From assembly GCA_913775315.1 (NCBI GenBank), contig CAJYIX010000004.1, positions 47,020 through 111,019 on the forward strand: 64,000 nt of DNA, written 5' to 3'. Numbering within the stretch: the stretch's first letter is position 1; each line of letters opens with the position of its first letter. The stretch comes from an uncultured Sphingomonas sp. Lineage in GTDB: Bacteria; Pseudomonadota; Alphaproteobacteria; Sphingomonadales; Sphingomonadaceae. Positions 25,668 to 34,474 of this stretch are shown here, piece after piece. A model generated the notes under the pieces. It made no database searches and was not told the DNA's origin. It saw only the letters and a program-made list of their open reading frames with translations. The position numbers were made by a program, and so were the translations under genes.

Positions 25668-26323
25668 TGCAGGTCGAGGGCGATTACCGCGCGGACGGGG
25701 CGGCGCTGGTCCGCGGCCTCGTTCCGCCCGAAATCTGCAACGCGCTGCTCCGCCAGTTCCAGCGCGAGCTGGACCCGGACGAGGCGGGGCTGGACGCGCC
25801 GCGCACCGGATCGCCGCTGCTCGTCCGCGACGTGCCGGAGGTATACGGCTTCGCTTGGTCGCCGCTCGTCACCTTCCTCTGGGGGCTGACGACGGCGGTT
25901 CGGTCGATCACCGGCCTCGATCTGGTGCCGAGCTACGATTATCTTCGCATCTATCGTGAGGGCGACCTGTGCCGCGTGCACAGCGACCGCCCGTCGTGCG
26001 AGCACAGCCTGTCGCTGACGCTCGACTATTCGGACGGCGAGGTCTGGCCGCTCGAGGTGGGGGCCACGACGCTGCCCGAGCCGGTGAAACACGTGACCGA
26101 TGATTTCGAGGGCGATGCCGTCGTCAGCTTCGCGATGCAGCCGGGGGACGCGGTGCTCTATAACGGCGTTCACCGCCGACATGGGCGGACGACGCCGAAT
26201 CCCAATGGCTGGTCGGCGCACCTGTTCATGCACTGGGTAGAGCGCGGCGGGACGTTCGCCGAGCATGCGTTCGACGCGCGTGCCGAGTATCGCCGACCAG
26301 TCAATTTCCGCTTCGCCGGTTGA
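25667..26323 (+). CDS. Putative 2-oxoglutarate/Fe(II) oxygenase-like protein
   Basis: A 218-residue cytosolic protein resembling the prolyl-hydroxylase/PhyH-like double-stranded beta-helix fold. The probable iron triad is His-Asp in CRVHSDRPSC and a distal His in NGVHRRHGR, with the core SLSLTLDYSDG and GDAVLYNGVHRR. No substrate is evident. It starts in the DUF885 stop codon (TGATG), the closest coupling possible, which suggests the two products are related in use even though one is exported and this one is not. An alternative call is a protein of the same fold without catalytic activity. Confidence 0.75.
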   Translation: MQVEGDYRADGAALVRGLVPPEICNALLRQFQRELDPDEAGLDAPRTGSPLLVRDVPEVYGFAWSPLVTFLWGLTTAVRSITGLDLVPSYDYLRIYREGDLCRVHSDRPSCEHSLSLTLDYSDGEVWPLEVGATTLPEPVKHVTDDFEGDAVVSFAMQPGDAVLYNGVHRRHGRTTPNPNGWSAHLFMHWVERGGTFAEHAFDARAEYRRPVNFRFAG

Positions 26324-26371
26324 CTTGCACGCGATAACTCGGACTAATTCCTGAAAGAGGGGAGAGGTTCG

Positions 26372-27415
26372 ATGAAGCTTGCATGGCTGATGGCGGCGTT
26401 GCTGCCCGCCGCCACATCGGCGCAGGTCCAGACCGGCGCGCCCGCCGCCGTCGCCGGCGCGAAGCCCGTGACGGTCGAGCGGATCAAGGTCCATTCGCGC
26501 GCGATCGAGGGCAATCTGGAGGGCGACAGCGCGGATCGCGACGTCATCGTCCTCTTGCCGCCGGGCTATGCCGCAAACAAGCGCCAGCGTTATCCGGTGG
26601 TCTACGCGCTGCACGGCTATTCGATCGGGGCTGAGCAATGGGCGAAGGAGATCCACGTCCCGGGTTCGATCGAAGGCGCCTTTGCCCGGGGCGCGCGGCC
26701 GATGATCGTGGTGATGCCCGACAGCAAGACGGTGCATAACGGATCGATGTATTCGCGTTCGCCGACGACGGGCGATTTCGAGACGTTCGTGTCGCGCGAT
26801 CTGGTCGCGGCGATCGACGCGAGATACCGGACGCTGGCGAAGCGCGAGAGCCGCGGCCTGGTCGGCCATTCGATGGGTGGATACGGCGCGTCGCGGATCG
26901 GCATGAACCACGCGGACGTGTTCGGCGCGCTCTATATGATGAGCCCGTGCTGCATGTCGGCACGCACCGCACAGGGCCTGGATGCCAAGGCCGAGGCGGC
27001 GTTCGCGGGGGTCAGGACGGTCGAGGACGCGCAGAAGCTCGGCTGGCTGCAACGCGCGACGCTGGCCGCTGCGGCGGCGTGGTCGCCCAATCCGGCAAAG
27101 GCGCCGCTCTATCTCGATCTGCCCTTCGGCGACGAGGCGCAGCGCGCCGACGTGCTCGCCCGCTGGGCGGCGAATGCGCCGCTGGCGTTCGTCGACCAGC
27201 ATGTCGCCGAACTCAAGCGCTATGCCGCGATCGGGCTCGACGTTGGCGACAAGGACGGGCTGGCCGCGGACACCGCGACGCTGCACGCCAAGCTGGCGTC
27301 GTACGGCATCGCGCACGATTACGAGGTCTATGACGGCGACCACGTCAACCGCGTCGCGACGCGGATGCAGGAGAAGGTGGTCCCGTTCTTCAGCCGGCAC
27401 CTGGCGTTTCGATAA
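26372..27415 (+). CDS. Secreted esterase (esterase D / putative hydrolase family)
   Basis: A 347-residue alpha/beta hydrolase with a signal peptide ending TSAQVQ. The nucleophile Ser lies in GHSMGGYGA, an oxyanion-type HGYSIGAEQW segment is present, the acid is probably in DVGDKDG, and the catalytic His in YDGDHVNR. It belongs to the esterase D/S-formylglutathione hydrolase-like group, whose secreted members often cleave feruloyl, acetyl or siderophore esters. GGGGAGAGG precedes the ATG. It stands between the dioxygenase and uvrC on the same strand. Confidence 0.85.
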   Translation: MKLAWLMAALLPAATSAQVQTGAPAAVAGAKPVTVERIKVHSRAIEGNLEGDSADRDVIVLLPPGYAANKRQRYPVVYALHGYSIGAEQWAKEIHVPGSIEGAFARGARPMIVVMPDSKTVHNGSMYSRSPTTGDFETFVSRDLVAAIDARYRTLAKRESRGLVGHSMGGYGASRIGMNHADVFGALYMMSPCCMSARTAQGLDAKAEAAFAGVRTVEDAQKLGWLQRATLAAAAAWSPNPAKAPLYLDLPFGDEAQRADVLARWAANAPLAFVDQHVAELKRYAAIGLDVGDKDGLAADTATLHAKLASYGIAHDYEVYDGDHVNRVATRMQEKVVPFFSRHLAFR

Positions 27416-27459
27416 GTCACCGCTTCTCCGCCGCCGCCGGAATGCCTAGATCAGCGGCA

Positions 27460-29379
27460 ATGTCCGTTCGTACCCCCGACCGTTTCAACGAAGACGCCGC
27501 CACCTATGCCGTGAAGGGCAGTGACGCGCCCGACCTCAACACCGGGGTCGCGGCGATCCGCAACGTCGTGCAGACGCTGCCCGTGCGGCCGGGCGTCTAC
27601 CGGATGCAGGATGCGCGCGGCGACGTGCTTTATGTCGGCAAGGCGAAGGCGCTGAAGAACCGCGTCGCCAACTATACGCAGGTCAGCCGCCTGTCGAAGC
27701 GGTTGCAGCGGATGGTCGGCCAGACGCGGTCGATGACCGTGGTGACGACCAACAGCGAGGCGGAGGCGCTGCTGCTGGAGGCACAGCTCATCAAGCGGTA
27801 TCGCCCGCCGTACAACGTGCTGCTGCGCGACGACAAAAGCTTCCCCTTCATCCTGATCCGCGCCGACCACGACTATCCGCGCGTCCAGCTGCACCGCGGG
27901 GCGCGGCGGGCGAAGGGGGATTATTTCGGGCCGTTCGCGGGCGCGGGGCAGGTGCGCAAGACGCTGAACGCGCTCCAGAAGCTGTTCCTGCTGCGCTCGT
28001 GCACCGACGGATTCTTCAACACCCGCGACCGCCCGTGCCTGCTCTATCAGATCAAGCGCTGCTCGGCGCCGTGCGTCGATCGCATCAGCGCGCCCGACTA
28101 TGCCGAGCTGGTCGCGGATTCGAAGCGGTTCCTTGAGGGCAAGTCGACCGAGGTGCAGGCGAAACTCGGCGCGCAGATGCAGGATGCGGCGGAGAAGATG
28201 GACTTCGAGCTGGCAGCGGTGCTGCGCGACCGGCTGAAGGCGCTGACCTTCATCCAGGGGACGCAGGCGATCAACGCCGAGGGCGTGGGCGACGCCGACG
28301 TGTTCGCGATGGCGGAGAAGGAGGGGCAGATCGGCATCCAGGCCTTCTTCATCCGCGGCGGGCAGAATTGGGGGCACCGCGCCTTTTTCCCCGCGCACGT
28401 CGCCGACGTGCCGGAGGACGAGGTGTTCAGCCAGTTCCTGATGCAATTCTATGAGGAGGTGCCGCCCGCCCGGAACGTCCTCGTCGACCGCGATCTGGCC
28501 GAGGCCGAGTTGCTGGCGGAGGCGATGAGCGAGCGCGCAGGGTACAAGGTCGCGCTGTCGGTGCCGCAGCGGTCGGCCCGGCGGCGACTGATCGAGCAGG
28601 CGAAGCGCAACGCGATCGAGGCACTCGACCGCCGCCTCGCCGAATCGACGACGCAGGCGCGGCTGCTGCGCGAGGTGGCGGAGCTGTTCGGCCTGTCCGA
28701 CAGTCCCAACCGGATCGAGGTCTATGACAACAGCCATATCCAGGGGACCAACGCGCTCGGCGCGATGATCGTCGCGGGGCCGGAGGGGTATCGCAAGGGC
28801 CAGTATCGCAAGTTCAACATCAAGCGCGCGGAAACGGCCCCCGGCGACGATTTCGCGATGATGCGCGAGGTGCTGACCCGCCGCTTCAAGCGCGCGCAGG
28901 ACGAGGACCCCGACCGCGATCGGGGCGACTGGCCCGACCTGGTGCTGGTCGATGGCGGGCGCGGGCAGCTTGGCGTTGCGATGGAGGTGCTGGAGGAACT
29001 GGGGATCGAGGACGTGACCGTCGTCGGCATCGCCAAGGGGCCGCATCACGGCCGCGACGGGCGCGAGGTGTTCCACATGATGGACGGCCGCGATTTCCAG
29101 CTGCCGGTCAACTCGCCGGTGCTCTTCTACCTCCAACGGCTGCGCGACGAGGTCCACCGCTTCGCGATCGGCGCGCACCGCGAGAAGCGCGCCAAGGCGA
29201 TGGGCGCGAGTCCGCTGGACGAGGTGCCCGGCATCGGCCCGGCGCGCAAGAAGGCGCTCCTGATGCACTTTGGCACCGCCAAGGCGGTGCGCGGCGCGAG
29301 CCTAGAGGATCTGCAAAAGGCGCCGGGTGTGTCGAAGGGGACCGCGCAGCAGGTCTACGACTTCTATCACGCGCGCTGA
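27460..29379 (+). CDS. uvrC: UvrABC excinuclease subunit C
   Basis: A 639-residue nucleotide-excision repair nuclease that makes both incisions around a lesion in the UvrB complex. Visible are the GIY-YIG domain (RPGVYRMQDARGDVLYVGKAKALKNRV), Cys motifs (RPCLLYQIKRCSAPC), the UVR motif (AAEKMDFELAAVLRDRLKAL), the RNase H-like 5' nuclease (IEVYDNSHIQGTNALGAMIV) and C-terminal HhH repeats (VPGIGPARKKALL). The start is uncertain: ATG 27460 (MSVRTPDRFNED) fits relatives, while ATG 27442 would add six residues. Length and domain order are normal. Confidence 0.96.
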   Translation: MSVRTPDRFNEDAATYAVKGSDAPDLNTGVAAIRNVVQTLPVRPGVYRMQDARGDVLYVGKAKALKNRVANYTQVSRLSKRLQRMVGQTRSMTVVTTNSEAEALLLEAQLIKRYRPPYNVLLRDDKSFPFILIRADHDYPRVQLHRGARRAKGDYFGPFAGAGQVRKTLNALQKLFLLRSCTDGFFNTRDRPCLLYQIKRCSAPCVDRISAPDYAELVADSKRFLEGKSTEVQAKLGAQMQDAAEKMDFELAAVLRDRLKALTFIQGTQAINAEGVGDADVFAMAEKEGQIGIQAFFIRGGQNWGHRAFFPAHVADVPEDEVFSQFLMQFYEEVPPARNVLVDRDLAEAELLAEAMSERAGYKVALSVPQRSARRRLIEQAKRNAIEALDRRLAESTTQARLLREVAELFGLSDSPNRIEVYDNSHIQGTNALGAMIVAGPEGYRKGQYRKFNIKRAETAPGDDFAMMREVLTRRFKRAQDEDPDRDRGDWPDLVLVDGGRGQLGVAMEVLEELGIEDVTVVGIAKGPHHGRDGREVFHMMDGRDFQLPVNSPVLFYLQRLRDEVHRFAIGAHREKRAKAMGASPLDEVPGIGPARKKALLMHFGTAKAVRGASLEDLQKAPGVSKGTAQQVYDFYHAR

Positions 29380-29470
29380 TTACGCCTGCGACGAACCGAG
29401 TTCGGCCCACTATCCAGTGCATTGAACGCACGTTAGCCTGCCCGCCGGGGACTGATTTCGGGGGTAGAGA

Positions 29471-32269
29471 ATGTCGCGTTTCGCCGTTTTGACCGCGTGC
29501 CTGTTGGCAAGCGCCGCACCCGTCTGGGCGAGTGACACGCCGCTTTATCAGCCCGCCCCCGATTGGGTGAAGCAGGCGCCCGCGCCCGACCCTGTCAAGC
29601 TGCCGACGCCGCGGCCGCAGATCCTGATCTTCGACCAGCAACAGCGGATCGAGGACGGGCGCCTGTCGAGCTATATCCGCACCGCCAACGTGATCGACAA
29701 TCCGGCCACGCTCAACCAGGCGGGGACGATCAGCGTGGAGTGGCAGCCCGATCACGGCGACGTGATCGTCCACCATGCCCGCCTGCTGCGCGCGGGCGAA
29801 ACGATCGACCTGCTCGCGAAGAAGGAGCGGTTCACCGTCCTCAAGCGTGAGCTGGGCATGGAGCAGCGGATGCTGACGGGCATCCTGACCGCGACGCTGG
29901 AGGTCGAGGGGGCGCGGGTCGGCGACGTGCTGGATGTGGCCTATACCGTGACGACGCGCGATCCGGCGCTGAAGGGCAATGTCGATGCGCTGATGCCCGT
30001 CATCACCAAGCCCGCCACCGCCGGCCTCGCGCGTAACAGGATCAGCTGGCGCAAGGACACCGACCTCAAGCTGCGCGGCTATCTGGGCGACGCGCCGCTC
30101 ACCCCCGTCGAGGTGGGCGGTTATCGCGAGGTCGAGCTTATCGGCCCGGCCGCCAAGCCCGCCGAAGTGCCGAACGACGCGCCGCTGCGCTTTCGCCCGC
30201 TGCCGATGATGGAGGCGAGCAGCTTTGCCGACTGGGGCGCGGTGTCGCGGACCTTTGCACCGCTCTATTCGACCGAAAGCGCTATCCCGGCCGGATCGCC
30301 GCTGGCGGCGGAGGTCGCGCGCATCCGCGCCGCGGGCAAGACCCCGCGTGAGCGCGCCGCGCTGGCGCTCCAGTCGGTGCAGACAGAGGTGCGCTACCTG
30401 TTCAAGGGAATGGCCGGCGGCAACTACACGCCGCAGACGCCCGTGCGGACGTGGGAAGCACGCTATGGCGACTGCAAGGCCAAGACGCTGCTGCTGCTGG
30501 CGATGCTGCGCTCGCTCGATATCGAGGCGGAGCCCGTGCTCGCCAGTATCGACGGCGGCGATTACGTGCCGAAGCGGCTGCCCGGTGCGGCGGCGTTCGA
30601 CCATGTGCTGGTCCGCGCGGCGATCGACGGCAAGGATTTGTGGCTCGACGGGACAGGGCAGGGCGCACGGCTCGCCGATCTCGAAGACACGCCGCCCTTT
30701 CGCTGGGTGCTGCCGCTCAGGACCGCCGGCAGCGACCTGATCCCCTTGCCGATCCGGGCAAGCGCGCGGCCCGACACGATCGTGGCGATCGAGATCGACG
30801 AGCGGGCGGGCCTGAAGCTGCCAACCCCGTTCAAGATGCGCATGACGCTGCGCGGGGCGAATGCCGAGATGATGCGCATGGCGCAGACGACGGGCAATGC
30901 CGACCAGATGAAGGCGCTGGCCCAGGGGCTTGCCGGAAACCTGATCGGCGGTGCGAGGGTCGTTTCGCACAAGGTGAGCTTCGACGGCGCGCAGAACACC
31001 GGGTCGATCGACATTGAGGGTTTCGCCCAGTCGGGCTGGTCCTTTGCCAATGGTCGAAATCGCCGCGACCTCGAGTTGTCGCTCCGCAATGCCAATTTCG
31101 TACCCGACCGTAGCCGCACGGCGTGGAAGGCGATCCCGGTAGCGACCAGCGGGCCGGAAACGAACGTCTCGACGCTGCGAGTGATCCTGCCCGACGGCGG
31201 CAAGGGCTATAGCCTTGAGGGTGCCGAAACGCTGCCGCCGACGTTGGCGGGAGCCGCGATGCAGCGAACGGTGACGATGGCCGGCGGTGTCGTCACGGTG
31301 GAAGATCGCATGGTCAACACTGGCCAAGAAATCGCGCCCGAGCGGGTTTCGGCCGAGCGCGCCGCCTTTGCCGCGATCAAGGCAAGGCCGCTTCGCATTA
31401 CGGCGCCGGCCGATATGCCGGGGAACGCCGCGATCCGGCGCGAGGCGATGCGCAGCGGCCGGCTGAAGCCGTTGCTGGCGTTGTACGACAAGGCGGTGGC
31501 CGATGCCGATCCCGACGATCCCACCGCGCTCGACACGCGCATGAACCTGCGCTGGCGGTTGCGCGACCTGACCGGGGCGATGGCCGATCTGGACAAAGCG
31601 ATTGCGATTGAAGCCAGCGCCGAGCGGCTGTCGAGGCGACATACGCTGCTCTACGAGCTGGGCCGCGACGACGACCTCGTGGCGGCGGCGAAAGCGGCTT
31701 TTGAGGCCGATTCTGGCATTATCTACGCCAATTATTATGCTGCCGCGCTCGAGTGGACGGGCAAGTATGACGAGGCGCTCGACATCCTCGACCCGTTCGT
31801 GGCGGGCGGCGGCGAGGATATGCAGGCCGCGCTGTCGAAGCGGGCCGACGTCCTTGCACGCAAGGGTGACGCGGTCGAGGCGGTCGCCGCGATGGATCGG
31901 GCGATCGCCGCTAAGCCGAACGACCCGGACCTCTATAACTCGCGCTGCTGGATCCGGGCGACGATGAACGTCGATCTCGACGCGGCGCTCGCCGATTGCG
32001 ACCGGGCGATTGCGCTGGGCATCGGTACCGCCGCGGCGCTGGACAGCCGGGCACTGGTGCATCTGCGTGCCGGACGCCTCGACAAGGCGCGCGCCGACCT
32101 CGACCAGGCGCTGAACCTTTCGCCGGAAATGTCGGCGTCGCTCTACCTGCGCGGGATCGTGCGCAAGCGTCAGGGCGACGCGGCGGGTAGCGCGGCGGAC
32201 ATCGAGGCCGCAACCTTCGCCGCGCCGCGGATCGTCGAGGAATACAAGCGCTTCGGCGTCGTCGGGTAA
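29471..32269 (+). CDS. DUF3857 transglutaminase-like protein with C-terminal TPRs
   Basis: A 932-residue exported protein. The signal peptide ends PVWA. The N-terminal DUF3857 domain (about 60-230) precedes a transglutaminase-like domain with an intact Cys-His-Asp triad: YGDCKAKTLLLL, AFDHVLVRA and LWLDGTGQG. A beta-rich region follows, then TPR helices in the last 250 residues (LYELGRDDDLVAAAKAAFEAD; AVAAMDRAIAAKPNDPDLY). Such proteins are common in Bacteroidetes and sphingomonads. Activity is unknown; a periplasmic protease-like or cross-linking role is possible. GGGGGTAGAG precedes the ATG. Confidence 0.88.
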   Translation: MSRFAVLTACLLASAAPVWASDTPLYQPAPDWVKQAPAPDPVKLPTPRPQILIFDQQQRIEDGRLSSYIRTANVIDNPATLNQAGTISVEWQPDHGDVIVHHARLLRAGETIDLLAKKERFTVLKRELGMEQRMLTGILTATLEVEGARVGDVLDVAYTVTTRDPALKGNVDALMPVITKPATAGLARNRISWRKDTDLKLRGYLGDAPLTPVEVGGYREVELIGPAAKPAEVPNDAPLRFRPLPMMEASSFADWGAVSRTFAPLYSTESAIPAGSPLAAEVARIRAAGKTPRERAALALQSVQTEVRYLFKGMAGGNYTPQTPVRTWEARYGDCKAKTLLLLAMLRSLDIEAEPVLASIDGGDYVPKRLPGAAAFDHVLVRAAIDGKDLWLDGTGQGARLADLEDTPPFRWVLPLRTAGSDLIPLPIRASARPDTIVAIEIDERAGLKLPTPFKMRMTLRGANAEMMRMAQTTGNADQMKALAQGLAGNLIGGARVVSHKVSFDGAQNTGSIDIEGFAQSGWSFANGRNRRDLELSLRNANFVPDRSRTAWKAIPVATSGPETNVSTLRVILPDGGKGYSLEGAETLPPTLAGAAMQRTVTMAGGVVTVEDRMVNTGQEIAPERVSAERAAFAAIKARPLRITAPADMPGNAAIRREAMRSGRLKPLLALYDKAVADADPDDPTALDTRMNLRWRLRDLTGAMADLDKAIAIEASAERLSRRHTLLYELGRDDDLVAAAKAAFEADSGIIYANYYAAALEWTGKYDEALDILDPFVAGGGEDMQAALSKRADVLARKGDAVEAVAAMDRAIAAKPNDPDLYNSRCWIRATMNVDLDAALADCDRAIALGIGTAAALDSRALVHLRAGRLDKARADLDQALNLSPEMSASLYLRGIVRKRQGDAAGSAADIEAATFAAPRIVEEYKRFGVVG

Positions 32270-32314
32270 GCGGCGTCCACGCTTTCTTCACGGGCGGCGG
32301 GTTAGGGCCGGGCA

Positions 32315-33268
32315 ATGACCCCCGTGTTCCTGACCGTCGATACCGAGCTGATGTGGCGGCACCATTGCGACCGCCTGCCGCTCGCCGAGCAGGTCGTGCG
32401 GTCGATCGAGCCGGCGGGCGTGGGCGTCGGCTATCAGCTTGCGATGCTGGCGCGGCATGAGTTGAAGGCGTGCTTCTTCGTCGATCCGATGCCCGCGGCG
32501 ATCCATGGCGTCGAGGTGGTGCGCGCGATCGTCGAGCCGATCCTGGCGGCAGGACAGGAGGTGCAGCTGCATCTGCATCCGAACTGGATGGGCGCCGCTG
32601 TCGGTGACGGCGGCGCGGCGCACGGGGTGTTCGAGCTGATCGACCTCGATCGCGACGCGCAGCAGACGATGCTCGCCCGCGCGATCGACTGGCTGGTCGA
32701 GGCGGGGTGCGAGCGGCCGGTGGCGTTCCGCGCGGGCAGCTATGCCGCCAACGACGACACGATCGACGCGCTGGCGGCGCTGGGCATCGATTACGACAGC
32801 AGCCACAACGGATCGGCGCATCCTTGGCCGAGCGGCCTCAGCCTGCCGCCGACGCGGATCGCGCCGACCCGGCATCGCGGACTGATCGAATGTCCGGTGA
32901 CGCTGATCGAGGAAGCGCCGGGGCGGCTACGCCATTTCCAGATCTGTGCGCTGTCGGTGGGGGAAATGCGCGCGGCGCTGGACCATGCCGCGCGCACGGA
33001 TCACGCCGCGGTGACGATCGTCAGCCACGGGTTCGAGCTGGCCAACCGAAGCGGTACCGCCGCCAACGCGGTGCATGTGCGCCGGTTCGAGGCGCTTTGC
33101 GCGATGCTGGCCGAACGACGCGATACGCTGCCGACGGCGTGGTATCGCGACCGTCCCGCGCTCCGGCTGGGGCAGGATGATTGCCCGCTCCCCGCCGATC
33201 GTCTGCGCACCGCGCGGCGGCGGGCGGAGCAGCTCTGGTCCAACCTGATCGCCGAACGCGCGGCATGA
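32315..33268 (+). CDS. Polysaccharide deacetylase (NodB-like) family protein
   Basis: A 317-residue member of carbohydrate esterase family 4. The N-terminal FLTVDTELMW gives the metal/catalytic Asp positions, HLHPNW is the His-x-His metal motif, and FRAGSYAANDDTID is the Arg-Gly-Ser motif. The C-terminal VSHGFELANR segment resembles the last catalytic His block. No signal peptide is visible, so it may act on cytosolic lipid-linked sugars. It is coupled by an ATGA overlap to a GNAT gene, a pairing seen in exopolysaccharide and capsule regions, but no glycosyltransferases are nearby. Confidence 0.85.
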   Translation: MTPVFLTVDTELMWRHHCDRLPLAEQVVRSIEPAGVGVGYQLAMLARHELKACFFVDPMPAAIHGVEVVRAIVEPILAAGQEVQLHLHPNWMGAAVGDGGAAHGVFELIDLDRDAQQTMLARAIDWLVEAGCERPVAFRAGSYAANDDTIDALAALGIDYDSSHNGSAHPWPSGLSLPPTRIAPTRHRGLIECPVTLIEEAPGRLRHFQICALSVGEMRAALDHAARTDHAAVTIVSHGFELANRSGTAANAVHVRRFEALCAMLAERRDTLPTAWYRDRPALRLGQDDCPLPADRLRTARRRAEQLWSNLIAERAA

Positions 33269-34137
33269 CCGCGGCGCTCGACCTGCCCATCGCGTTCCGG
33301 GTGGGGACGCGGACGATCGCCTCGTTCAGACGGCGGCTGGTACGGGTGGCGGTGAGCCTCGAGGATGCGATGACGGGGCGGGTGCCGCCGCTGCCTGCCT
33401 TGCCGGCGGGGGCGGACGGATACTCGCTGCTGTCGGTGCCGCTGGTGGCGGTCGGGGGGCTCGACGCGCGTGGGCTGATCGTGGCGGAGCGGCAGCGGTA
33501 TCGGCGCTGGTACGCCGACCTTTCGGTGGGCTGGGACGCCTATCATGCCGGGCTGTCGGGCAATCTGCGCTCGACCCTGAAGCGCAAGGGGAAGAAGATC
33601 GCCGAGGCGAATGGCGGGACGATCGACATCCGCTGCTATCGCTCGCCCGAGGAACTTGCGGCTTTTCATGCGCTCGCCCGGCCGCTGGCGGCGGGGACGT
33701 ATCAGGAGAAGCTGCTGGGCATGGGGCTGCCCGGTGATCCCGCCTGGGTCGAGGCGATGCTGCGCGCCGCCGCCGGGGATGCCGCGCGCGGGTGGCTGCT
33801 GTGCATCGGGGGCGAGGCGGTGGCCTATCTCTACTGTCCCGTGGATCGCGGCACCGTGGTCTACGAATATGTCGGCCACGACGAAGGCTTCGATGCGCTG
33901 TCGCCGGGGACGGTGCTGATGGCCGCGGCGCTCCGGGACCTGATGGACGAGGGCACCCTCGCCCGCTTCGACTTCACCGAGGGGGAGGGGCAGCATAAGC
34001 GCCAGTTCGCGACAGGCCATGTCGTGGCGTGCGACCTGTTCCTGCTGCGCCCGACGATCGTCAATCGCGCAGCGATGGCGGCGCTCAATCGTTTCGACTG
34101 CGCGGTGGCCTGGGTGAAGCGGCGGCTCAGGCCCTGA
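33265..34137 (+). CDS. GNAT / FemAB-CelD-like acetyltransferase
   Basis: A 290-residue protein of the BioF2/FemAB-like GNAT superfamily (Acetyltransf_6), seen in cellulose- and polysaccharide-modification genes. Recognisable are GNLRSTLKRKGKKIAE, which resembles the LRR-RRK stretch of CelD-like proteins, and the C-terminal FDFTEGEGQHKRQFATG typical of this clade. It probably acylates a sugar or lipid-linked intermediate. The start overlaps the deacetylase stop (ATGA), so the two form a modification pair; a longer frame from 33181 would overlap that gene and is rejected. The 3' end overlaps the convergent DUF486 gene by 11 bp. Confidence 0.8.
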   Translation: MTAALDLPIAFRVGTRTIASFRRRLVRVAVSLEDAMTGRVPPLPALPAGADGYSLLSVPLVAVGGLDARGLIVAERQRYRRWYADLSVGWDAYHAGLSGNLRSTLKRKGKKIAEANGGTIDIRCYRSPEELAAFHALARPLAAGTYQEKLLGMGLPGDPAWVEAMLRAAAGDAARGWLLCIGGEAVAYLYCPVDRGTVVYEYVGHDEGFDALSPGTVLMAAALRDLMDEGTLARFDFTEGEGQHKRQFATGHVVACDLFLLRPTIVNRAAMAALNRFDCAVAWVKRRLRP

Positions 34138-34474
34138 ACAGGAAGAACGCGCCGCCCGCGATCAGCGCGAAGCCGATCAGGTGGTTGGGCGTGATCTTCT
34201 GCCCCAGATACAGGATCGAGAAGATCGCGAAGACGGTGAGGGTGATGACTTCCTGCATCCCTTTCAATTGCGCCGCCGAATAGACGCCGCTGCCGATCCG
34301 GTTGGCGGGGACGGCGAGCGTGTATTCCGGGAGCGCGATCAGCCAGCTGACGAGGATGACCGCCCACAGCGCCGCGCCCTTGTGCTTCAGATGCCCGTAC
34401 CAGGCGAAGGTCATGAAGATGTTGGAGCCGATCAGCATGACGATCGGCAGGAAGCGCGACGTTTCCAGGTTCAT
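34127..34474 (-). CDS. DUF486 (DMT-like) four-helix membrane protein
   Basis: A 115-residue inner-membrane protein with four transmembrane helices and the DUF486 signatures FLPIVMLIGSNIFMTFAWYGHLKHK and GFALIAGGAFFLFRA. Members resemble a half-size drug/metabolite transporter; function is unknown. The start overlaps the stop of the potassium-channel gene (ATGA), making it the last gene of a serS-surE-nlpD-channel run. Its 3' end overlaps the convergent GNAT gene. Confidence 0.88.
   Translation of the reverse strand: MNLETSRFLPIVMLIGSNIFMTFAWYGHLKHKGAALWAVILVSWLIALPEYTLAVPANRIGSGVYSAAQLKGMQEVITLTVFAIFSILYLGQKITPNHLIGFALIAGGAFFLFRA

Noticed and set aside
29108-32062. A 984-residue minus-strand frame opposite uvrC and the DUF3857 gene
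   Set aside because: It spans two unrelated well-supported genes in antisense and shows no recognisable domain.
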